Source: Marinomonas communis
GTDB taxonomy: Bacteria; Pseudomonadota; Gammaproteobacteria; Pseudomonadales; Marinomonadaceae
DNA length: 64,000 bases
NCBI RefSeq assembly: GCF_004363305.1
Contig: NZ_SNZA01000001.1
Coordinates: 1,205,228 to 1,269,227, forward strand
Direction of reading: 5' to 3'
Position 1 is the stretch's first letter, and each line of letters opens with the position of its first letter. Below, piece by piece: positions 34,943-45,634 of this stretch. Both the position numbers and the translations under genes were made by a program. A model generated the notes under the pieces. That model had not been told where the DNA came from, searched no databases, and was given only the letters and a program-made list of their open reading frames with translations.

Positions 34943-36289
34943 CTACTTTTCTCCTTTCACATAGCGCTGTATTGGACTCTCTTGGTCCAGCTGTTCAAGC
35001 CAGGCAAGCTTCTCGCCAATCTTCTTCTCGAGGCCACGATCAGTAGGCTGATAATAGCGCTCATTGGCTATTTCCTCGGGTAGATAAGACTCGCCAGCGG
35101 CGTAAGCATTTGGCTCATTATGAGCATAGCGATATTCTTCCCCGTGCCCCATTTCCTTAGCAAGACTGGTTGGAGCGTTTCTTAGGTGGTTTGGCACTTC
35201 AAGACTTGGATGATTTCTAACACTTTCTAATGCTTGGCTAAAGCCACGGTAGACCGCATTACTCTTAGGGGCGCAAGCCATATAAACAGCTGCCTGAGCG
35301 ATCGCTCTATTACCTTCATAAGGTCCTACTCGCTCAAATATGTCCCAGGCATTTAAACCCACCTGTAGCGCTCTTGGGTCAGCATTGCCAATGTCTTCTG
35401 AAGCAATCGCTAGCAAACGTCTAGCAATATATAGTGGGTCACAACCGCCATCTAGCATACGCGCCATCCAGTACAATGCACCATCAGGCGACGAACCTCG
35501 AATGGATTTATGAAAAGCGGAAATCTGATCATAAAAGACATCCCCACCCTTATCGTAGCGGCGAATGCTTCCCCCGAGTACATTTTCTAATTGCTCATCG
35601 GTAATGGTTTCACCGTCCTCGACAAAATCAGCCAATATTTCGAGAAAGTTCAAACTACGGCGCACGTCACCATCTGCGGCTTGCGCTAATATGTTTAAAT
35701 GATGATCGCTAATCTGGATACCTCGTTTGCCTAACCCTCTCTTAGGATCAGCGAGTGCTCGCCCCATCACATCTTGCAGGTCCTCAACACTTGGCGTCTG
35801 CAAACGATAAACACGGGCACGAGATAGTAGTGCTGAGTTCAGCTCAAAAGCAGGATTCTCAGTGGTTGCACCGACGAAAAGAAAGGTGCCATCTTCAATA
35901 AACGGTAAGAAAGCATCTTGCTGGGATTTATTAAAGCGGTGCACCTCGTCCACAAACAACAAAGTGGCCTTTTGTGTCATGAGCCGCCATTGTTTAGCAT
36001 CGTCTACCGCCGCGCGAATTTCTTTCACACCGGACATCACTGCGGACAACTCAATGAATTTTGCATCCAGAGAATTTGCAAAAAGCTTCGCAAAGGTGGT
36101 TTTACCTATACCAGGAGTCCCCCATAAAATGAACGAATGCCCCTGACGACGTTCGATCATTTTGCGCAGAGGCTTGCCCTCTCCAACTAAATGCTGCTGA
36201 CCAACGTATTCATCCAATGTCTGTGGACGCATACGCGCAGCCAGAGGCGCCATGGGATTTACATTGTCCGCGGCAAATAAATCATCCAT
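34943..36289 (-). CDS. rarA: Replication-associated recombination protein A (RarA/MgsA)
   Basis: 448 residues, AAA+ clamp-loader-like ATPase acting at stalled forks. [16 protein letters not shown], Walker [18 protein letters not shown], Walker [20 protein letters not shown] and sensor [20 protein letters not shown] are present; the C-terminal tetramerisation domain ends with [15 protein letters not shown]. It begins three bases after the lolA stop. The order ftsK-lolA-rarA-serS is conserved in gammaproteobacteria. Confidence 0.96.
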   Translation of the reverse strand: MDDLFAADNVNPMAPLAARMRPQTLDEYVGQQHLVGEGKPLRKMIERRQGHSFILWGTPGIGKTTFAKLFANSLDAKFIELSAVMSGVKEIRAAVDDAKQWRLMTQKATLLFVDEVHRFNKSQQDAFLPFIEDGTFLFVGATTENPAFELNSALLSRARVYRLQTPSVEDLQDVMGRALADPKRGLGKRGIQISDHHLNILAQAADGDVRRSLNFLEILADFVEDGETITDEQLENVLGGSIRRYDKGGDVFYDQISAFHKSIRGSSPDGALYWMARMLDGGCDPLYIARRLLAIASEDIGNADPRALQVGLNAWDIFERVGPYEGNRAIAQAAVYMACAPKSNAVYRGFSQALESVRNHPSLEVPNHLRNAPTSLAKEMGHGEEYRYAHNEPNAYAAGESYLPEEIANERYYQPTDRGLEKKIGEKLAWLEQLDQESPIQRYVKGEK

Positions 36290-36292
36290 TGC

Positions 36293-36898
36293 TTACTGCT
36301 CAAACATAACATCTACCGATTCTGGTAGTTTCACTACAAAGTTGCTTTCTGATACGCCATCATGCGCTTCAATATTGGCAAACTCGATCAGCGTTGTCTG
36401 ACCTAAAACATCTTTAATGCTCATAGCACTGATCTTCTTATTGTCGAATGATAGCGTCAACGTATCAAATAGGTCTTCTTGTTCTTTAGGTGACAATTCG
36501 TATGTATTTTCACCTAGCACCTTGACCTCATAGTGGGTGAGCACATCGTCCGCTGATTCGCCCAATAACGCAGCAGGAGAGTTACCAACAGAACCGGCAA
36601 AAGGCTTGCGAGTGGCCTGCTCTAAATCCACATCCCAAATCGTAACCCATTCACCATCAGAAATAATGCGTTGTGGAAAAGGGGTAATTGTGTCCCAAAC
36701 AAAACGATTCGGAGCCGCAAGCAGGAAAACACCCTCACTCTTTTGTACAGCTTCCCCCTGCTCATTATTCGTCATCTGACGAAATTCACCTTCAATATTC
36801 CGATTCTGGTCTAATAACCCCGTCAAAGACTCTGCTGCAGTTTGCGCAGCGGCTGTAGCACTTAACATAAACCCTAATACTGCAAACAAATGCTTCAT
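36293..36898 (-). CDS. lolA: Outer-membrane lipoprotein carrier protein LolA
   Basis: 201 residues with a cleavable signal peptide (HLFAVLGFMLSATAAAQ, likely cut near residue 18). The mature protein shows the LolA pattern: LTGLLDQNRNIEGEFRQM, GVFLLAAPNRFVWDTITPFP, and the C-terminal beta strands. It shuttles lipoproteins from LolCDE to LolB through the periplasm. It lies between ftsK and rarA. Confidence 0.94.
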   Translation of the reverse strand: MKHLFAVLGFMLSATAAAQTAAESLTGLLDQNRNIEGEFRQMTNNEQGEAVQKSEGVFLLAAPNRFVWDTITPFPQRIISDGEWVTIWDVDLEQATRKPFAGSVGNSPAALLGESADDVLTHYEVKVLGENTYELSPKEQEDLFDTLTLSFDNKKISAMSIKDVLGQTTLIEFANIEAHDGVSESNFVVKLPESVDVMFEQ

Positions 36899-36923
36899 AA
36901 TTTCTCCTAGCTCATCATTTACC

Positions 36924-39686
36924 TTATTCAGGTATCAGTATTTCACGCTGACCATTCGTTCCCATCGGCCCAACTAATCCAGCTGACTCCATCGCTTCCA
37001 CCAAGTTTGCTGCTCGGTTATAGCCAATTTTCAATCGACGCTGAATGGATGAAATAGAAGCTTTACGTGTTTCAATCACAATTTTCACTGCTTCGTCATA
37101 AAGTGGGTCCTGATCCTCACCGCCTCCACCAGAGCTTAGTTCTTCAGCACTAACCGTCACATCACTGATGTACTCAGGCTCACCACGAGCTTTCCACTCT
37201 TCTACCACGGCATGCACCTCCTCATCGGACACAAAGGCACCGTGGACACGAATAGGCGTTGGCAAACCTGCTGGCAAGTAAAGCATATCACCCATCCCGA
37301 GCAATTGATCCGCGCCACCTTGGTCTAAGATTGTTCGAGAGTCTATTTTCGATGATACTTGGAACGCCATTCGTGTTGGGATATTGGCTTTAATCAAACC
37401 CGTAATAACATCAACCGATGGTCGCTGAGTGGCCAACACCAAATGGATCCCCGCAGCTCGAGCTTTTTGCGCAATACGAGCAATCAACTCTTCGACCTTC
37501 TTACCTACAATCATCATCATATCGGCAAATTCGTCGACAACAATCACGATATAAGGCAGAGGCTCGAGATATGGTACGGTTCGTGCCACCCCATCCTCTG
37601 AGAACATCGCCATTTCCGGCGTCCAAAGTGGGTCTTCTATTGGCTGGCCCGCTGCGGCCGCTTCTCGTACCTTTTTGTTAAAGCCTGCGATATTTCGAAC
37701 ACCAAGCTTCGACATCAGTTTATAACGGCGTTCCATTTCATCTACCGACCAACGTAGACCATTTGCCGCGTCTTTCATGTCCGTGATAACAGGTGTTAGC
37801 AAATGTGGGATGCCTTCATAAATAGAAAGCTCCAACATCTTCGGATCCACCATGATCATACGCACTTCTTCTGGCGTTGATTTAAGTAGCATACTTAAGA
37901 TCATGGCATTCACCCCAACAGACTTACCTGAGCCTGTTGTACCCGCTACAAGTACGTGAGGCATCTTAGCCAAGTCCACTACAACCGGTTCACCTGAAAT
38001 ATCGTGACCTAATGACAAAGTTAGCGGAGAGGAAGCATTGTCGTACAAAGGGGTGTTAATCACTTCTGAGAAGTAAACCGTATCTCGGTGCTGGTTAGGG
38101 ATTTCAATACCGATCGTAGACTTGCCAGCAATGACTTCAACAACACGTACACTCATCACACTTAATGAGCGCGCAAGATCTTTGGCAAGGTTAGTAATAC
38201 GTGAAACCTTCACACCAGGCGCAGGTTGAATTTCGAAACGCGTAATAACTGGCCCAGGGTTTACCTCAACCACTTCAGCTTTAACACCGAAATCCAATAG
38301 ACGCTGTTCTAACAAGGCAGAAAGATCAAGCAACTCTTCTTCGGTATACCCCCCTTTTTTAGGTTTAGGGGGAGTTAACACATTCCTGTCTGGTAATGTG
38401 TAAGCCGCTTCACTTCGCTCGACCTCGGTATGAGGACCGCCTAAGCCATCTAACTGTTTCGCTTCTGAAAGAGTTTTTACTGCCGGTCTATGGGCATTTA
38501 AGTCTGGTTGCGGCTGACGAGCAGATTTTCCCTCTGTATTCGCTGATTTAGATTCAACACGCTCAGCAGCTTTTGGCTGATAATCTTCCTCGCCTTTAGT
38601 CAATGGGGCATTGAGCTGATCGCCAGAGGATTTTTGTTCAGCTTTCTTAGGAGATGCTTTGGGTGTTGATTCCCAGACCTCATCAAAGCGGACCTCTTTA
38701 TCGTCTTCTTCAATATAGAGGGTATCTTTGAAATCAAATTTATCTTCATCAAAAGAAACGTTATCTAACCCCGTAAAACTTGGTTCCTGATGCGCTCGTT
38801 TCTGATTATCTGAAGTAGGCGATGATTCATCATCACGTTGTCGCTGAAATTTGCTTTTAATCGTATTCCAGAAGCTAGTAGATGACTCCTCATCTATCTG
38901 TTCACTATCATTTGAAGGCATATCCGATCGCTGCTTTTTGCGGAAAATAGCAGGCTTATCTAATTCGTCTTCATCAAGAGCCTGATCAGGAGCCTTAGCA
39001 GCATTTAGCTTTCTTGACTTGTCTTTCTTTGTGCTCGTTTTAGATTCAGCTTGTTCATTGTCATCTTTGTCTTCACCACGCTTTAGCGCGTTAGCGACTT
39101 TTAGAGAAATAAACTCAGCGCGCTCACCGATATACTCCAATAATTGGGACCAGTGAATCTGAGCAAGCAAAGTGATCGCTAGAAGGAATGCAGCCAAGCT
39201 GACAAGTGTCGCACCATCGTACCCAATCCAATGGTACAGAAGCTGCCCAAACGCTTGCCCTAAAATACCACCAGCGCCAAACTGAAGGGAAACATTACCA
39301 ACCGTATGCAAAAAGCATAAAGCTGATCCTGTTGCTAAATATAGAATACTGCCGATGGAGCAAAGAATAGCATTGTTCACCGGAATCATTTTGTGTGGAT
39401 TGCGCCAAACAATAAAAGCAACCACCAAGAAAAGAATTGGCAATGAGTAAAATAAACTGCCAAAAAAAGCGGATAACAAATCCGATAGCATGGCTCCCAC
39501 AGGCCCCATAGAGTTTGTTATGGGTCCCCCATTACCAGAGTAAAACCAGCCCGCGTCCTCTGGGTTATAGGTATATGTTGCAAAAGCAAAAAAAAGAAAA
39601 AATAACAACGCGCCAATAAACGCTGCCTGCTTTGCAAAAGTCCCCCAGATCAGTGATCGTACAGACTCACGTTCTGTTTGTGTCAA
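36924..39686 (-). CDS. ftsK: DNA translocase FtsK
   Basis: About 920 residues. Four N-terminal membrane helices (about 20-175) anchor it at the septum; a charged linker (about 205-455) follows, then the RecA-like motor with Walker [17 protein letters not shown] and Walker [16 protein letters not shown], and the C-terminal gamma winged helix ([32 protein letters not shown]) that reads KOPS. It moves chromosome ends at dif and activates XerCD. TTG at 39686 with GGAAGG six bases upstream is preferred over TTG at 39713, which has no ribosome site. Confidence 0.95.
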   Translation of the reverse strand: MTQTERESVRSLIWGTFAKQAAFIGALLFFLFFAFATYTYNPEDAGWFYSGNGGPITNSMGPVGAMLSDLLSAFFGSLFYSLPILFLVVAFIVWRNPHKMIPVNNAILCSIGSILYLATGSALCFLHTVGNVSLQFGAGGILGQAFGQLLYHWIGYDGATLVSLAAFLLAITLLAQIHWSQLLEYIGERAEFISLKVANALKRGEDKDDNEQAESKTSTKKDKSRKLNAAKAPDQALDEDELDKPAIFRKKQRSDMPSNDSEQIDEESSTSFWNTIKSKFQRQRDDESSPTSDNQKRAHQEPSFTGLDNVSFDEDKFDFKDTLYIEEDDKEVRFDEVWESTPKASPKKAEQKSSGDQLNAPLTKGEEDYQPKAAERVESKSANTEGKSARQPQPDLNAHRPAVKTLSEAKQLDGLGGPHTEVERSEAAYTLPDRNVLTPPKPKKGGYTEEELLDLSALLEQRLLDFGVKAEVVEVNPGPVITRFEIQPAPGVKVSRITNLAKDLARSLSVMSVRVVEVIAGKSTIGIEIPNQHRDTVYFSEVINTPLYDNASSPLTLSLGHDISGEPVVVDLAKMPHVLVAGTTGSGKSVGVNAMILSMLLKSTPEEVRMIMVDPKMLELSIYEGIPHLLTPVITDMKDAANGLRWSVDEMERRYKLMSKLGVRNIAGFNKKVREAAAAGQPIEDPLWTPEMAMFSEDGVARTVPYLEPLPYIVIVVDEFADMMMIVGKKVEELIARIAQKARAAGIHLVLATQRPSVDVITGLIKANIPTRMAFQVSSKIDSRTILDQGGADQLLGMGDMLYLPAGLPTPIRVHGAFVSDEEVHAVVEEWKARGEPEYISDVTVSAEELSSGGGGEDQDPLYDEAVKIVIETRKASISSIQRRLKIGYNRAANLVEAMESAGLVGPMGTNGQREILIPE

Positions 39687-39734
39687 AAGCCACCTTCCAA
39701 TGTATTTAGCCAATGTTAGGCTGCAAGCTTACCA

Positions 39735-39762
39735 TAAAAAAAGCCAGCCCAAAGGGCTGGCT
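39735..39762 (-). terminator. Terminator of the porin gene
   Basis: On the minus strand AGCCAGCCC-TTT-GGGCTGGCT is followed by TTTTTTTAT, 26 bases after the porin stop and before ftsK. Confidence 0.9.
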
Positions 39763-39788
39763 TTCGCTTTTGCTAAGATAGGGAAATC

Positions 39789-40649
39789 TTAGAAAGAAGC
39801 TTTAACACCAACGATGTTCTGCTCAGTAGTCAGGTCACCGTTGTAGTTTTCGAAGTAGTAAGTTAGATCGCCAGATTTGTAAGCAGCGATGAAGTAAGTG
39901 CCGTCATCTTTAGCACCTTCAAGATCTTTAGCGTACTCAAGAGTAAGCGTTAGAGCTTCTGTAGCAGCAAGTTCGATAGATAGACCAGCTTCTTGAACAT
40001 CAGTAGTAGTGCCAGTACCAGTCTCGCCTACACCGTAGTTAGCAGAGATAGTAGCCATACCTGCATTGAATTGTGCACCAACGTTTACAGAGTTAGCATC
40101 ACCGATTGCGCCACCAGAAATACCTAGCTTAACGCCTTCAAGGTCAGCAACGTAAGAGATTGCTGCACCAACGTCAGAATCATCGTTGTCGTTGTTAGTT
40201 GCTTCAAGAGCAACAGTTAGGCCTGGTGCAACTTTGTAACGAACACCAGTGTTGTCAGTGTCGCCGTCACCAGTTTTAAGATCAACGCCACCGTGGATCT
40301 CATCCATACCGAAGAAAGCACCAGTCGATACAGAGCCGTCGAAACGACCGAAAGAAACAGCACCTTGCTTAACGTATAGTTTCTCAAAACCAATTTTCGT
40401 AGCTTCGTCAACACCAGTTGTCGCAACTTCAATCTCTGCGTATACAACACCAGTGTCAATAGAAAGCTCTAGCTCACCGATATCAGTACCGTCAGCTAGG
40501 TCGTTGTTAGCTTTAGCGTTACCGTAGTAGCTAGTGTACTCAACACCAGCTTCACCAGAGAAAACTGGCTCAGCTGCAAAAGTAGATGTAGAAACAGCAG
40601 CTGCAACAGCAGATACCGCGAAAACAGAAGCAAGTTTAATCGCTTTCAT
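39789..40649 (-). CDS. Outer-membrane porin
   Basis: 286 residues with a clear signal peptide (MKAIKLASVFAVSAVAAAVS ... AAEPVFSG, cut after the AxA). The mature part is a succession of short amphipathic beta strands with acidic turns, and a C-terminal phenylalanine (VGVKASF) as required for BamA-assisted insertion. It is acidic and cysteine-free, typical of marine gammaproteobacterial trimeric porins. AAGGGG precedes the ATG; candidate promoters at 40705-40733 and further upstream, and a terminator follows, indicating a monocistronic, strongly expressed gene. Its place between ftsK and aat is occupied by trxB in Pseudomonas. Confidence 0.88.
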   Translation of the reverse strand: MKAIKLASVFAVSAVAAAVSTSTFAAEPVFSGEAGVEYTSYYGNAKANNDLADGTDIGELELSIDTGVVYAEIEVATTGVDEATKIGFEKLYVKQGAVSFGRFDGSVSTGAFFGMDEIHGGVDLKTGDGDTDNTGVRYKVAPGLTVALEATNNDNDDSDVGAAISYVADLEGVKLGISGGAIGDANSVNVGAQFNAGMATISANYGVGETGTGTTTDVQEAGLSIELAATEALTLTLEYAKDLEGAKDDGTYFIAAYKSGDLTYYFENYNGDLTTEQNIVGVKASF

Positions 40650-40704
40650 TCAAGATTCCCCTTTAATTATATATGTTCGGTCTCAAGACCTTCTTGAAAG
40701 GTTT

Positions 40705-40733
40705 TATTTACCTATTCAAAGAAACGCTGACAA
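40705..40733 (-). promoter_or_regulatory. Candidate porin promoter
   Basis: On the minus strand TTGTCA (40733-40728), 17 bases, TAAATA (40710-40705), giving a leader of about 50 bases. A second possible promoter farther upstream is TTGACC (40891-40886) with TTTAAT (40867-40862), which would give a long leader. Confidence 0.45.
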
Positions 40734-40977
40734 ATCAACGACTCAGGTATCCTAAAACCTATCAATTTCAGTTTTGTGACAAACCCACAACACCGAAAAA
40801 TTTTTTAGTTCATTTGTAGCAGTGTGTTTGGTTTTTTTACTCACTGTTTTGAACTAACCTGATTAAAACCAAGTTTTCCTTTACTGGTCAAGCACTACGA
40901 ACACTTTTTTTGATTTTTTTTTGCATTTTTCAGGTTTTACTTATTTCTAAATGGCAAAATTAGAATATCCGAGCAAG

Positions 40978-41039
40978 AAATCACGTGATTTTAGTGCGCT
41001 TTATGTGCTTATTCCTCGTGAAGCAGAATAAAATGCGCA
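40978..41039. repeat. 14-base palindrome and long stem in the porin-aat gap
   Basis: The 471-base divergent gap is very A/T-rich, with T tracts near 40910-40930. It holds a perfect palindrome AAATCACGTGATTT (40978-40991) and, three bases later, a stem of three parts: TGCGC/GCGCA, TTTAT/ATAAA and TGCTT/AAGCA (40995-41039). No ORF is supported here. Both may be regulator sites for the porin or aat; a weak aat promoter (TTGTCA 41056-41061) follows. Confidence 0.45.
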
Positions 41040-41120
41040 AACCAAGTATTGAAACTTGTCAAATACGTCAAAAATAGTGGATAACAAACGAACATTTAAC
41101 CTCTTCTTAGAAGTTTTTTC

Positions 41121-41888
41121 ATGCAAGATACACCCAAAAAAAGCAGAAAGTGTGCAGAAGAGCTCGTATTACTGAGTGAATCTCCATACGACACCCCCAA
41201 CCCGTTTAAGGCCCTTTCTGATCCAGAAGGACTATCGGCTGTGGGAGGCGATCTCAAACCAGAACGTTTAATTCATTTGTACCAGCATGGCTTTTTCCCA
41301 TGGTACAGTGATCCTGATCCCATTTTATGGTGGCACCCATTAGAACGCTGCACCTTAGTTCCTGAACACTTTCATGCAAGTCGCTCCTTAAAGAAATGCA
41401 TCAGACATGGTGAATGGACTTGGAGAATAAACAATAATTTTCTACAGACGATCAAAACGTGCAGTGAACTTAGAGCACAAAATGAAGGCACATGGATTTC
41501 AGACGAGATCATTGAGGCCTATTCAAACCTAAACCGCATGGGCTATGCTTTTTCGGTAGAAGTCTACCTAAATCAAAAGCTTGCAGGGGGCTTCTACGGG
41601 GTCGCCATGGGAAACATGTTCTTTGGTGAGTCAATGTTTTCACTATTGCCTAACGGCTCAAAAGTAGCACTTTGGCAGTTCTGCCAAGTGGCAAACAAGC
41701 TCGGTATTGAGTTAATCGATTGTCAGGTTGAGTCTGACCATTTGATATCACTTGGCGCCCAGATGATGTCAAAAGAGGCATTTGTTGCAAACCTTCAAAA
41801 GTATGTCACCAAGCCAACCAGCAATGCCCAGCTAAACCAGCTTGCGTCGCAAAATCGCACGCATTTGATAGAGTTTAAAACAGACTAA
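41121..41888 (+). CDS. aat: Leucyl/phenylalanyl-tRNA--protein transferase
   Basis: 255 residues. It adds Leu or Phe to proteins with N-terminal Arg or Lys, creating substrates for ClpS-ClpA. Motifs: GLSAVGGDLKPERLIHLYQHGFFPW, PILWWHPLERC, the catalytic region NEGTWISDEIIEAY, GGFYGVAMGNMFFGESMFS and LIDCQVESDHLISLGA. The first 20 residues and a C-terminal tail are longer than in E. coli. No good ribosome site precedes the ATG, so the start is uncertain. The ate/bpt gene, usually next to it, is absent. Confidence 0.94.
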   Translation: MQDTPKKSRKCAEELVLLSESPYDTPNPFKALSDPEGLSAVGGDLKPERLIHLYQHGFFPWYSDPDPILWWHPLERCTLVPEHFHASRSLKKCIRHGEWTWRINNNFLQTIKTCSELRAQNEGTWISDEIIEAYSNLNRMGYAFSVEVYLNQKLAGGFYGVAMGNMFFGESMFSLLPNGSKVALWQFCQVANKLGIELIDCQVESDHLISLGAQMMSKEAFVANLQKYVTKPTSNAQLNQLASQNRTHLIEFKTD

Positions 41889-41902
41889 ATTTGCTTTTTA
41901 AG

Positions 41903-41922
41903 GGTATTTTGGGCAAAATACC
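41903..41922 (+). repeat. Hairpin between aat and infA
   Basis: GGTATTTT-GGGC-AAAATACC, a perfect 8-base stem with a tetraloop, 15 bases after the aat stop. Only AAATTTT follows at a distance, so termination is doubtful. Confidence 0.4.
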
Positions 41923-42015
41923 GCCGAAATTTTAGCAAACTCGCCAATCACAAGCCTATTTTTAGCCTAAATAGCGAGACCATGCTTAACCTTAATTAAG
42001 AACAGGACACTGATT

Positions 42016-42234
42016 GTGGCAAAAGAAGACAGCATTGAAATGGAAGGTACGATTGTCGATACCCTTCCAAATACCATGTTCCGCGTAGAACTTGAAAACG
42101 GTCACGTTGTGACAGCGCACATCTCAGGTAAGATGCGCAAAAACTACATCCGTATTTTGACTGGTGACAAGGTAAAGGTTGAGTTAACGCCTTACGACTT
42201 GTCCAAAGGTCGCATCGTTTACCGTTCTCGTTAA
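42016..42234 (+). CDS. infA: Translation initiation factor IF-1
   Basis: 72 residues, an S1-like OB fold, nearly universal sequence: [40 protein letters not shown] and the terminal GRIVYRSR. It blocks the ribosomal A site during initiation. The start codon is GTG, directly preceded by ATT (ATTGTG), with AGGA about eight bases upstream. It sits between aat and the convergent clpA, the usual place. Confidence 0.97.
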   Translation: MAKEDSIEMEGTIVDTLPNTMFRVELENGHVVTAHISGKMRKNYIRILTGDKVKVELTPYDLSKGRIVYRSR

Positions 42235-42256
42235 TTTAAAACGATAACGCAAAACA

Positions 42257-42290
42257 AAACGCCGCTTAGCCCTTAGGTTAAGCGGCGTTT
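42257..42290. terminator. Bidirectional terminator between infA and clpA
   Basis: AAACGCCGCTTA and TAAGCGGCGTTT are perfect 12-base arms around a 10-base loop. T residues follow on both strands, serving the convergent infA and clpA. Confidence 0.88.
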
Positions 42291-42334
42291 GCGTTTCTAA
42301 AACAGACGAAAGCAAAGTAACCGATAAGCTGCTA

Positions 42335-44599
42335 TTAACAGCTCACCGCTTCTTTACGTACAGAAAAATCCAGTTCGTCTTTCTCTTCATTTAGTGAAAC
42401 CGATACAACACCGCCTTCGGTTAGATCACCGAACAAGATCATATTCGCCAATGGCTTTTTCAAGTGCTCTTGAATCACGCGCGCCATCGGGCGAGCCCCC
42501 ATTTGACGATCATAACCTTTGTTCGCCAACCAGCCGCGAGCTGTATCGCTGACCTCAATCATGACTCCTTTCGAATCAAGTTGCGCTTGCAGCTCCACAA
42601 GGAACTTATCAACCACATTGAAGATGACCTGTTCGTCCAGCTGTTTGAACTGAATCACTGCATCTAAACGGTTACGGAACTCTGGAGTAAACGTTTTATT
42701 AATCACTTCCATTCCGTCTGTCGAATTATCCTGCAATGAGAAGCCGATTGAACGTTTAGCCAGCACTTCTGCCCCCGCGTTAGACGTCATGATCAGAATA
42801 ACATTGCGAAAATCGGCTTTACGACCATTGTTGTCTGTAAGCGTACCGTGGTCCATGACTTGTAGCAGAAGGTTAAACACCTCAGGGTGAGCTTTCTCGA
42901 TCTCATCAAGCAACACGACACTATGAGGGTTCTTAGTGACCGCTTCCGTTAGAAGTCCACCTTGGTCGAATCCTACATAGCCTGGCGGAGCACCAATTAA
43001 GCGAGACACCGCATGACGTTCCATGTACTCGGACATATCGAAGCGAATCAGCTCAAGACCTAATGCTTTAGCTAACTGACGTGTCACCTCTGTTTTACCA
43101 ACACCGGTTGGTCCTGCCATTAGGAATGAGCCAATTGGTTTTTGCTCAGCTTTCAAACCGGCACGAGACAACTTAATTGCATCAGATAAGGATTCAATCG
43201 CTCCATCTTGCCCAAACACCACCATTTTCAGGTTGCGCTCAAGATTGCCCAAGACCTTACGGTCATCCGAGTTTGCCGCTTTCACTGGCACACGAGCAAT
43301 TTTAGAAACGATTTCTTCAATGTCTTCAACGGTAATGGTTTCTTTACGAGTATCTTCTGGTTGAAGGCGCTGAAACGCTCCCGCTTCATCCACTACATCA
43401 ATCGCTTTATCCGGCATATGTCGATCTGGTACATAACGCTGTGCTAGCTCAGAAGCAGCTTTCAGTGCAGCATCTTCGTATTTGACCTTATGGTGCTCTT
43501 CAAATGAGCCAATAATCCCTTTAAGAATTTCGTAGGTATCATCCACACTTGGTTCGTTCACATCCACTTTCTGGAAACGACGAGCCAAGGCGTGGTCTTT
43601 TTCAAAAATGCCTCGGAACTCTTGGAAAGTTGTAGAGCCAATGCAACGTAATTGACCAGAGCTCAATGCTGGCTTCAGTAGGTTCGATGCGTCCATCACG
43701 CCGCCAGAAGCTGCACCTGCGCCAATAATGGTGTGAATTTCATCAATAAATAAAATCGCGTTCGGTAGTTTTTTCAACTCACCAAGTAAGTGCTTAAGTC
43801 TCTTTTCAAAGTCACCACGGTACTTAGTACCTGCCAACAATGCACCTAGATCCAGCGAGTACACCACACCATCAGCAATAACATCTGGCACTTCACCATC
43901 AACAATACGTTTAGCAAGACCTTCAGCGATGGCGGTTTTCCCCACACCAGACTCGCCAACTAACAAAGGGTTGTTCTTACGACGGCGAGATAAGGTTTGT
44001 ACCACACGCTCGACTTCGTATTGACGACCAATCAATCGATCAATACGGCCAGCCTTGGCTTCTTCGTTTAAGTTCGTAGCGTATTTTTGAAGTGGTGCCT
44101 TAGCTGTGTCTTCACCATCCTCATCATCATGCTCAACGGAATCTTCTTGAGAAGAAGCATCCCCTAACTTTGAAATACCATGGGCAACAAAGTTAACCAC
44201 ATCAATTCGAGCCACATTGTGACGACGCAAAAGATAAACGGCCTGGCTTTCTTGTTCGCTGAACATCGCTACAAGAACATTCGCACCAGTCACTTCACGT
44301 TTCCCTGAGGACTGAACATGGAAGACAGCACGCTGAAGCACGCGTTGAAAACCAAGAGTTGGCTGCACTTCCCTCTCTTGATCACCTTCTGGGATAAGAG
44401 GGGTGGTGCTGTCGACGAACTCTTCTAACTCCTTGCTCAAAGTTTCTAAAGTGACACCACATGCTTCAAGTACTTTTGACGCTGCAGTATTGTCAATCAA
44501 AGCCAGCAGTAAATGCTCGACTGTCATGAACTCGTGACGCTTATCACGAGCGGCTTTGAAGGCATTATTCAAGGTTTGTTCTAGTTCTTTATCTAGCAT
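42335..44599 (-). CDS. clpA: ATP-dependent Clp protease ATP-binding subunit ClpA
   Basis: 754 residues. The N domain (1-140) binds ClpS. The first AAA+ module has Walker [16 protein letters not shown] and [14 protein letters not shown]; the second has [39 protein letters not shown] and the ClpP-contacting region near GFSLQ. It unfolds substrates into ClpP. clpS-clpA are adjacent with 20 bases between, as in relatives. AGGGA precedes the ATG. Confidence 0.97.
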   Translation of the reverse strand: MLDKELEQTLNNAFKAARDKRHEFMTVEHLLLALIDNTAASKVLEACGVTLETLSKELEEFVDSTTPLIPEGDQEREVQPTLGFQRVLQRAVFHVQSSGKREVTGANVLVAMFSEQESQAVYLLRRHNVARIDVVNFVAHGISKLGDASSQEDSVEHDDEDGEDTAKAPLQKYATNLNEEAKAGRIDRLIGRQYEVERVVQTLSRRRKNNPLLVGESGVGKTAIAEGLAKRIVDGEVPDVIADGVVYSLDLGALLAGTKYRGDFEKRLKHLLGELKKLPNAILFIDEIHTIIGAGAASGGVMDASNLLKPALSSGQLRCIGSTTFQEFRGIFEKDHALARRFQKVDVNEPSVDDTYEILKGIIGSFEEHHKVKYEDAALKAASELAQRYVPDRHMPDKAIDVVDEAGAFQRLQPEDTRKETITVEDIEEIVSKIARVPVKAANSDDRKVLGNLERNLKMVVFGQDGAIESLSDAIKLSRAGLKAEQKPIGSFLMAGPTGVGKTEVTRQLAKALGLELIRFDMSEYMERHAVSRLIGAPPGYVGFDQGGLLTEAVTKNPHSVVLLDEIEKAHPEVFNLLLQVMDHGTLTDNNGRKADFRNVILIMTSNAGAEVLAKRSIGFSLQDNSTDGMEVINKTFTPEFRNRLDAVIQFKQLDEQVIFNVVDKFLVELQAQLDSKGVMIEVSDTARGWLANKGYDRQMGARPMARVIQEHLKKPLANMILFGDLTEGGVVSVSLNEEKDELDFSVRKEAVSC

Positions 44600-44619
44600 C
44601 GCTTATCCCTCTCTTGAAA

Positions 44620-44967
44620 TCATTCGACTTGTTGCAAGTCGCACATTAGGGGGTGCTCATTTTGTTCTGAAAACTGCTGCACCATAGCTACTTTGGTTTC
44701 TGCAATACCAAATGGGTAAACGCCACAAATACCTTTACCTTTGGTATGCACTTCCATCATTACATGCTGGGCTTTCTCTGCATCCATATTAAAAAAGCGC
44801 TGAAGAACAAACACGACAAAATCCATTGGCGTGTAATCATCATTAAACAGTACCACCTGATACATGGATGGTGGCTTAAGTTCGGTTTCATCTGGCGCAA
44901 TGGCAACAGATGAATGCCCGATATCATCGTCCTCTAAATTTAGCTTAATTTGCTCCGATGCAAACAT
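44620..44967 (-). CDS. clpS: ClpA adaptor protein ClpS
   Basis: 115 residues. The core has [21 protein letters not shown] with the NDD-TPM N-degron pocket, followed by [19 protein letters not shown] (numbered later) and ETKVAMV. It delivers substrates with N-terminal Leu, Phe, Trp or Tyr to ClpA, completing the pathway begun by aat. The ATG at 44967 with GAGGT five bases upstream is preferred; the TTG four codons earlier would lie in that ribosome site. It is divergent from cspD. Confidence 0.95.
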   Translation of the reverse strand: MFASEQIKLNLEDDDIGHSSVAIAPDETELKPPSMYQVVLFNDDYTPMDFVVFVLQRFFNMDAEKAQHVMMEVHTKGKGICGVYPFGIAETKVAMVQQFSEQNEHPLMCDLQQVE

Positions 44968-45235
44968 CTGGGACCTCAAACACTACAAATATTCACGTTA
45001 ATTTGCATTTTCACAATGCCCGATTACTCAGAAACTGGAAAACAATAAGAATTTTACAAATCCACGATAGGGTTCTACGCTCAACTAGAGTGTGGTTAAA
45101 AGTCAAACAATTAAACCCTGTAAATTCTATACGGAGTTTAACAGATCTTTGGCCTCATAGATTGCAACGAATGTGTTTACAACGCTTATTTGCGGTTCGG
45201 CTAATCGGGCCTAAAGAGTATTGAAGGAGTGACTC

Positions 45236-45487
45236 ATGCATCGTGGATCCGTTAAATGGTTTAATAACGCAAAAGGATACGGCTTTATAGTATCCGACAG
45301 TTTTGAAGAAGATTTGTTCATTCACTATTCAGCGATCAACGTTGAAGGCTACAAGACGCTAAAGGCTGGCCAAGCCGTCACGTTTGACGTGACACCGGGC
45401 AAAAGAGGTTTGCACGCAACTGAAATCACTCCTGTTACATCAGAAGCGACTTCCGCTGCGACAGAGCGCGAAGCAGAAACCGCCTAA
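45236..45487 (+). CDS. cspD: Cold-shock-domain protein CspD-like
   Basis: 83 residues. The cold-shock domain has RNP1 KGYGFIV and RNP2 LFIHYSAI, with SVKWFNNAKGYGF. The C-terminal tail of about 15 residues is acidic and alanine/threonine-rich. The position opposite clpS identifies CspD, an ssDNA-binding protein that inhibits replication in stationary phase in E. coli. AAGGAG precedes the ATG; the 256-base leader region could contain its promoter but no clear pair was found. Confidence 0.92.
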   Translation: MHRGSVKWFNNAKGYGFIVSDSFEEDLFIHYSAINVEGYKTLKAGQAVTFDVTPGKRGLHATEITPVTSEATSAATEREAETA

Positions 45488-45516
45488 CGGAAGTTAGCTC
45501 GCCTACTCGTCAATGT

Positions 45517-45608
45517 AAAAGTGTCTTAAAGAATTTAATAAAGTCGTTAAGACCTAAGCACCTTTGGTATGATGGACGCCTTAGGTGCTTTTTGGCGTCT
45601 ACACTTTT
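45517..45608 (+). terminator. Structured cspD-rluE gap with terminator and competing stems
   Basis: The cspD terminator is AAGCACCT (45556-45563) with AGGTGCTT (45583-45590) and TTT. It overlaps a competing stem GACGCC (45575-45580) with GGCGTC (45594-45599). Two further perfect pairs are AAAAGTGT (45517-45524)/ACACTTTT (45601-45608) and GTCTTAA (45523-45529)/TTAAGAC (45547-45553). Confidence 0.55.
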
Positions 45609-45634
45609 TATAAATAAACCACTCAAGTATTAAG

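Noticed and set aside
44958-45224. 88-codon plus-strand frame between clpS and cspD
   Set aside because: Starts inside clpS, lacks a ribosome site and shows no family pattern; it is the cspD leader region.
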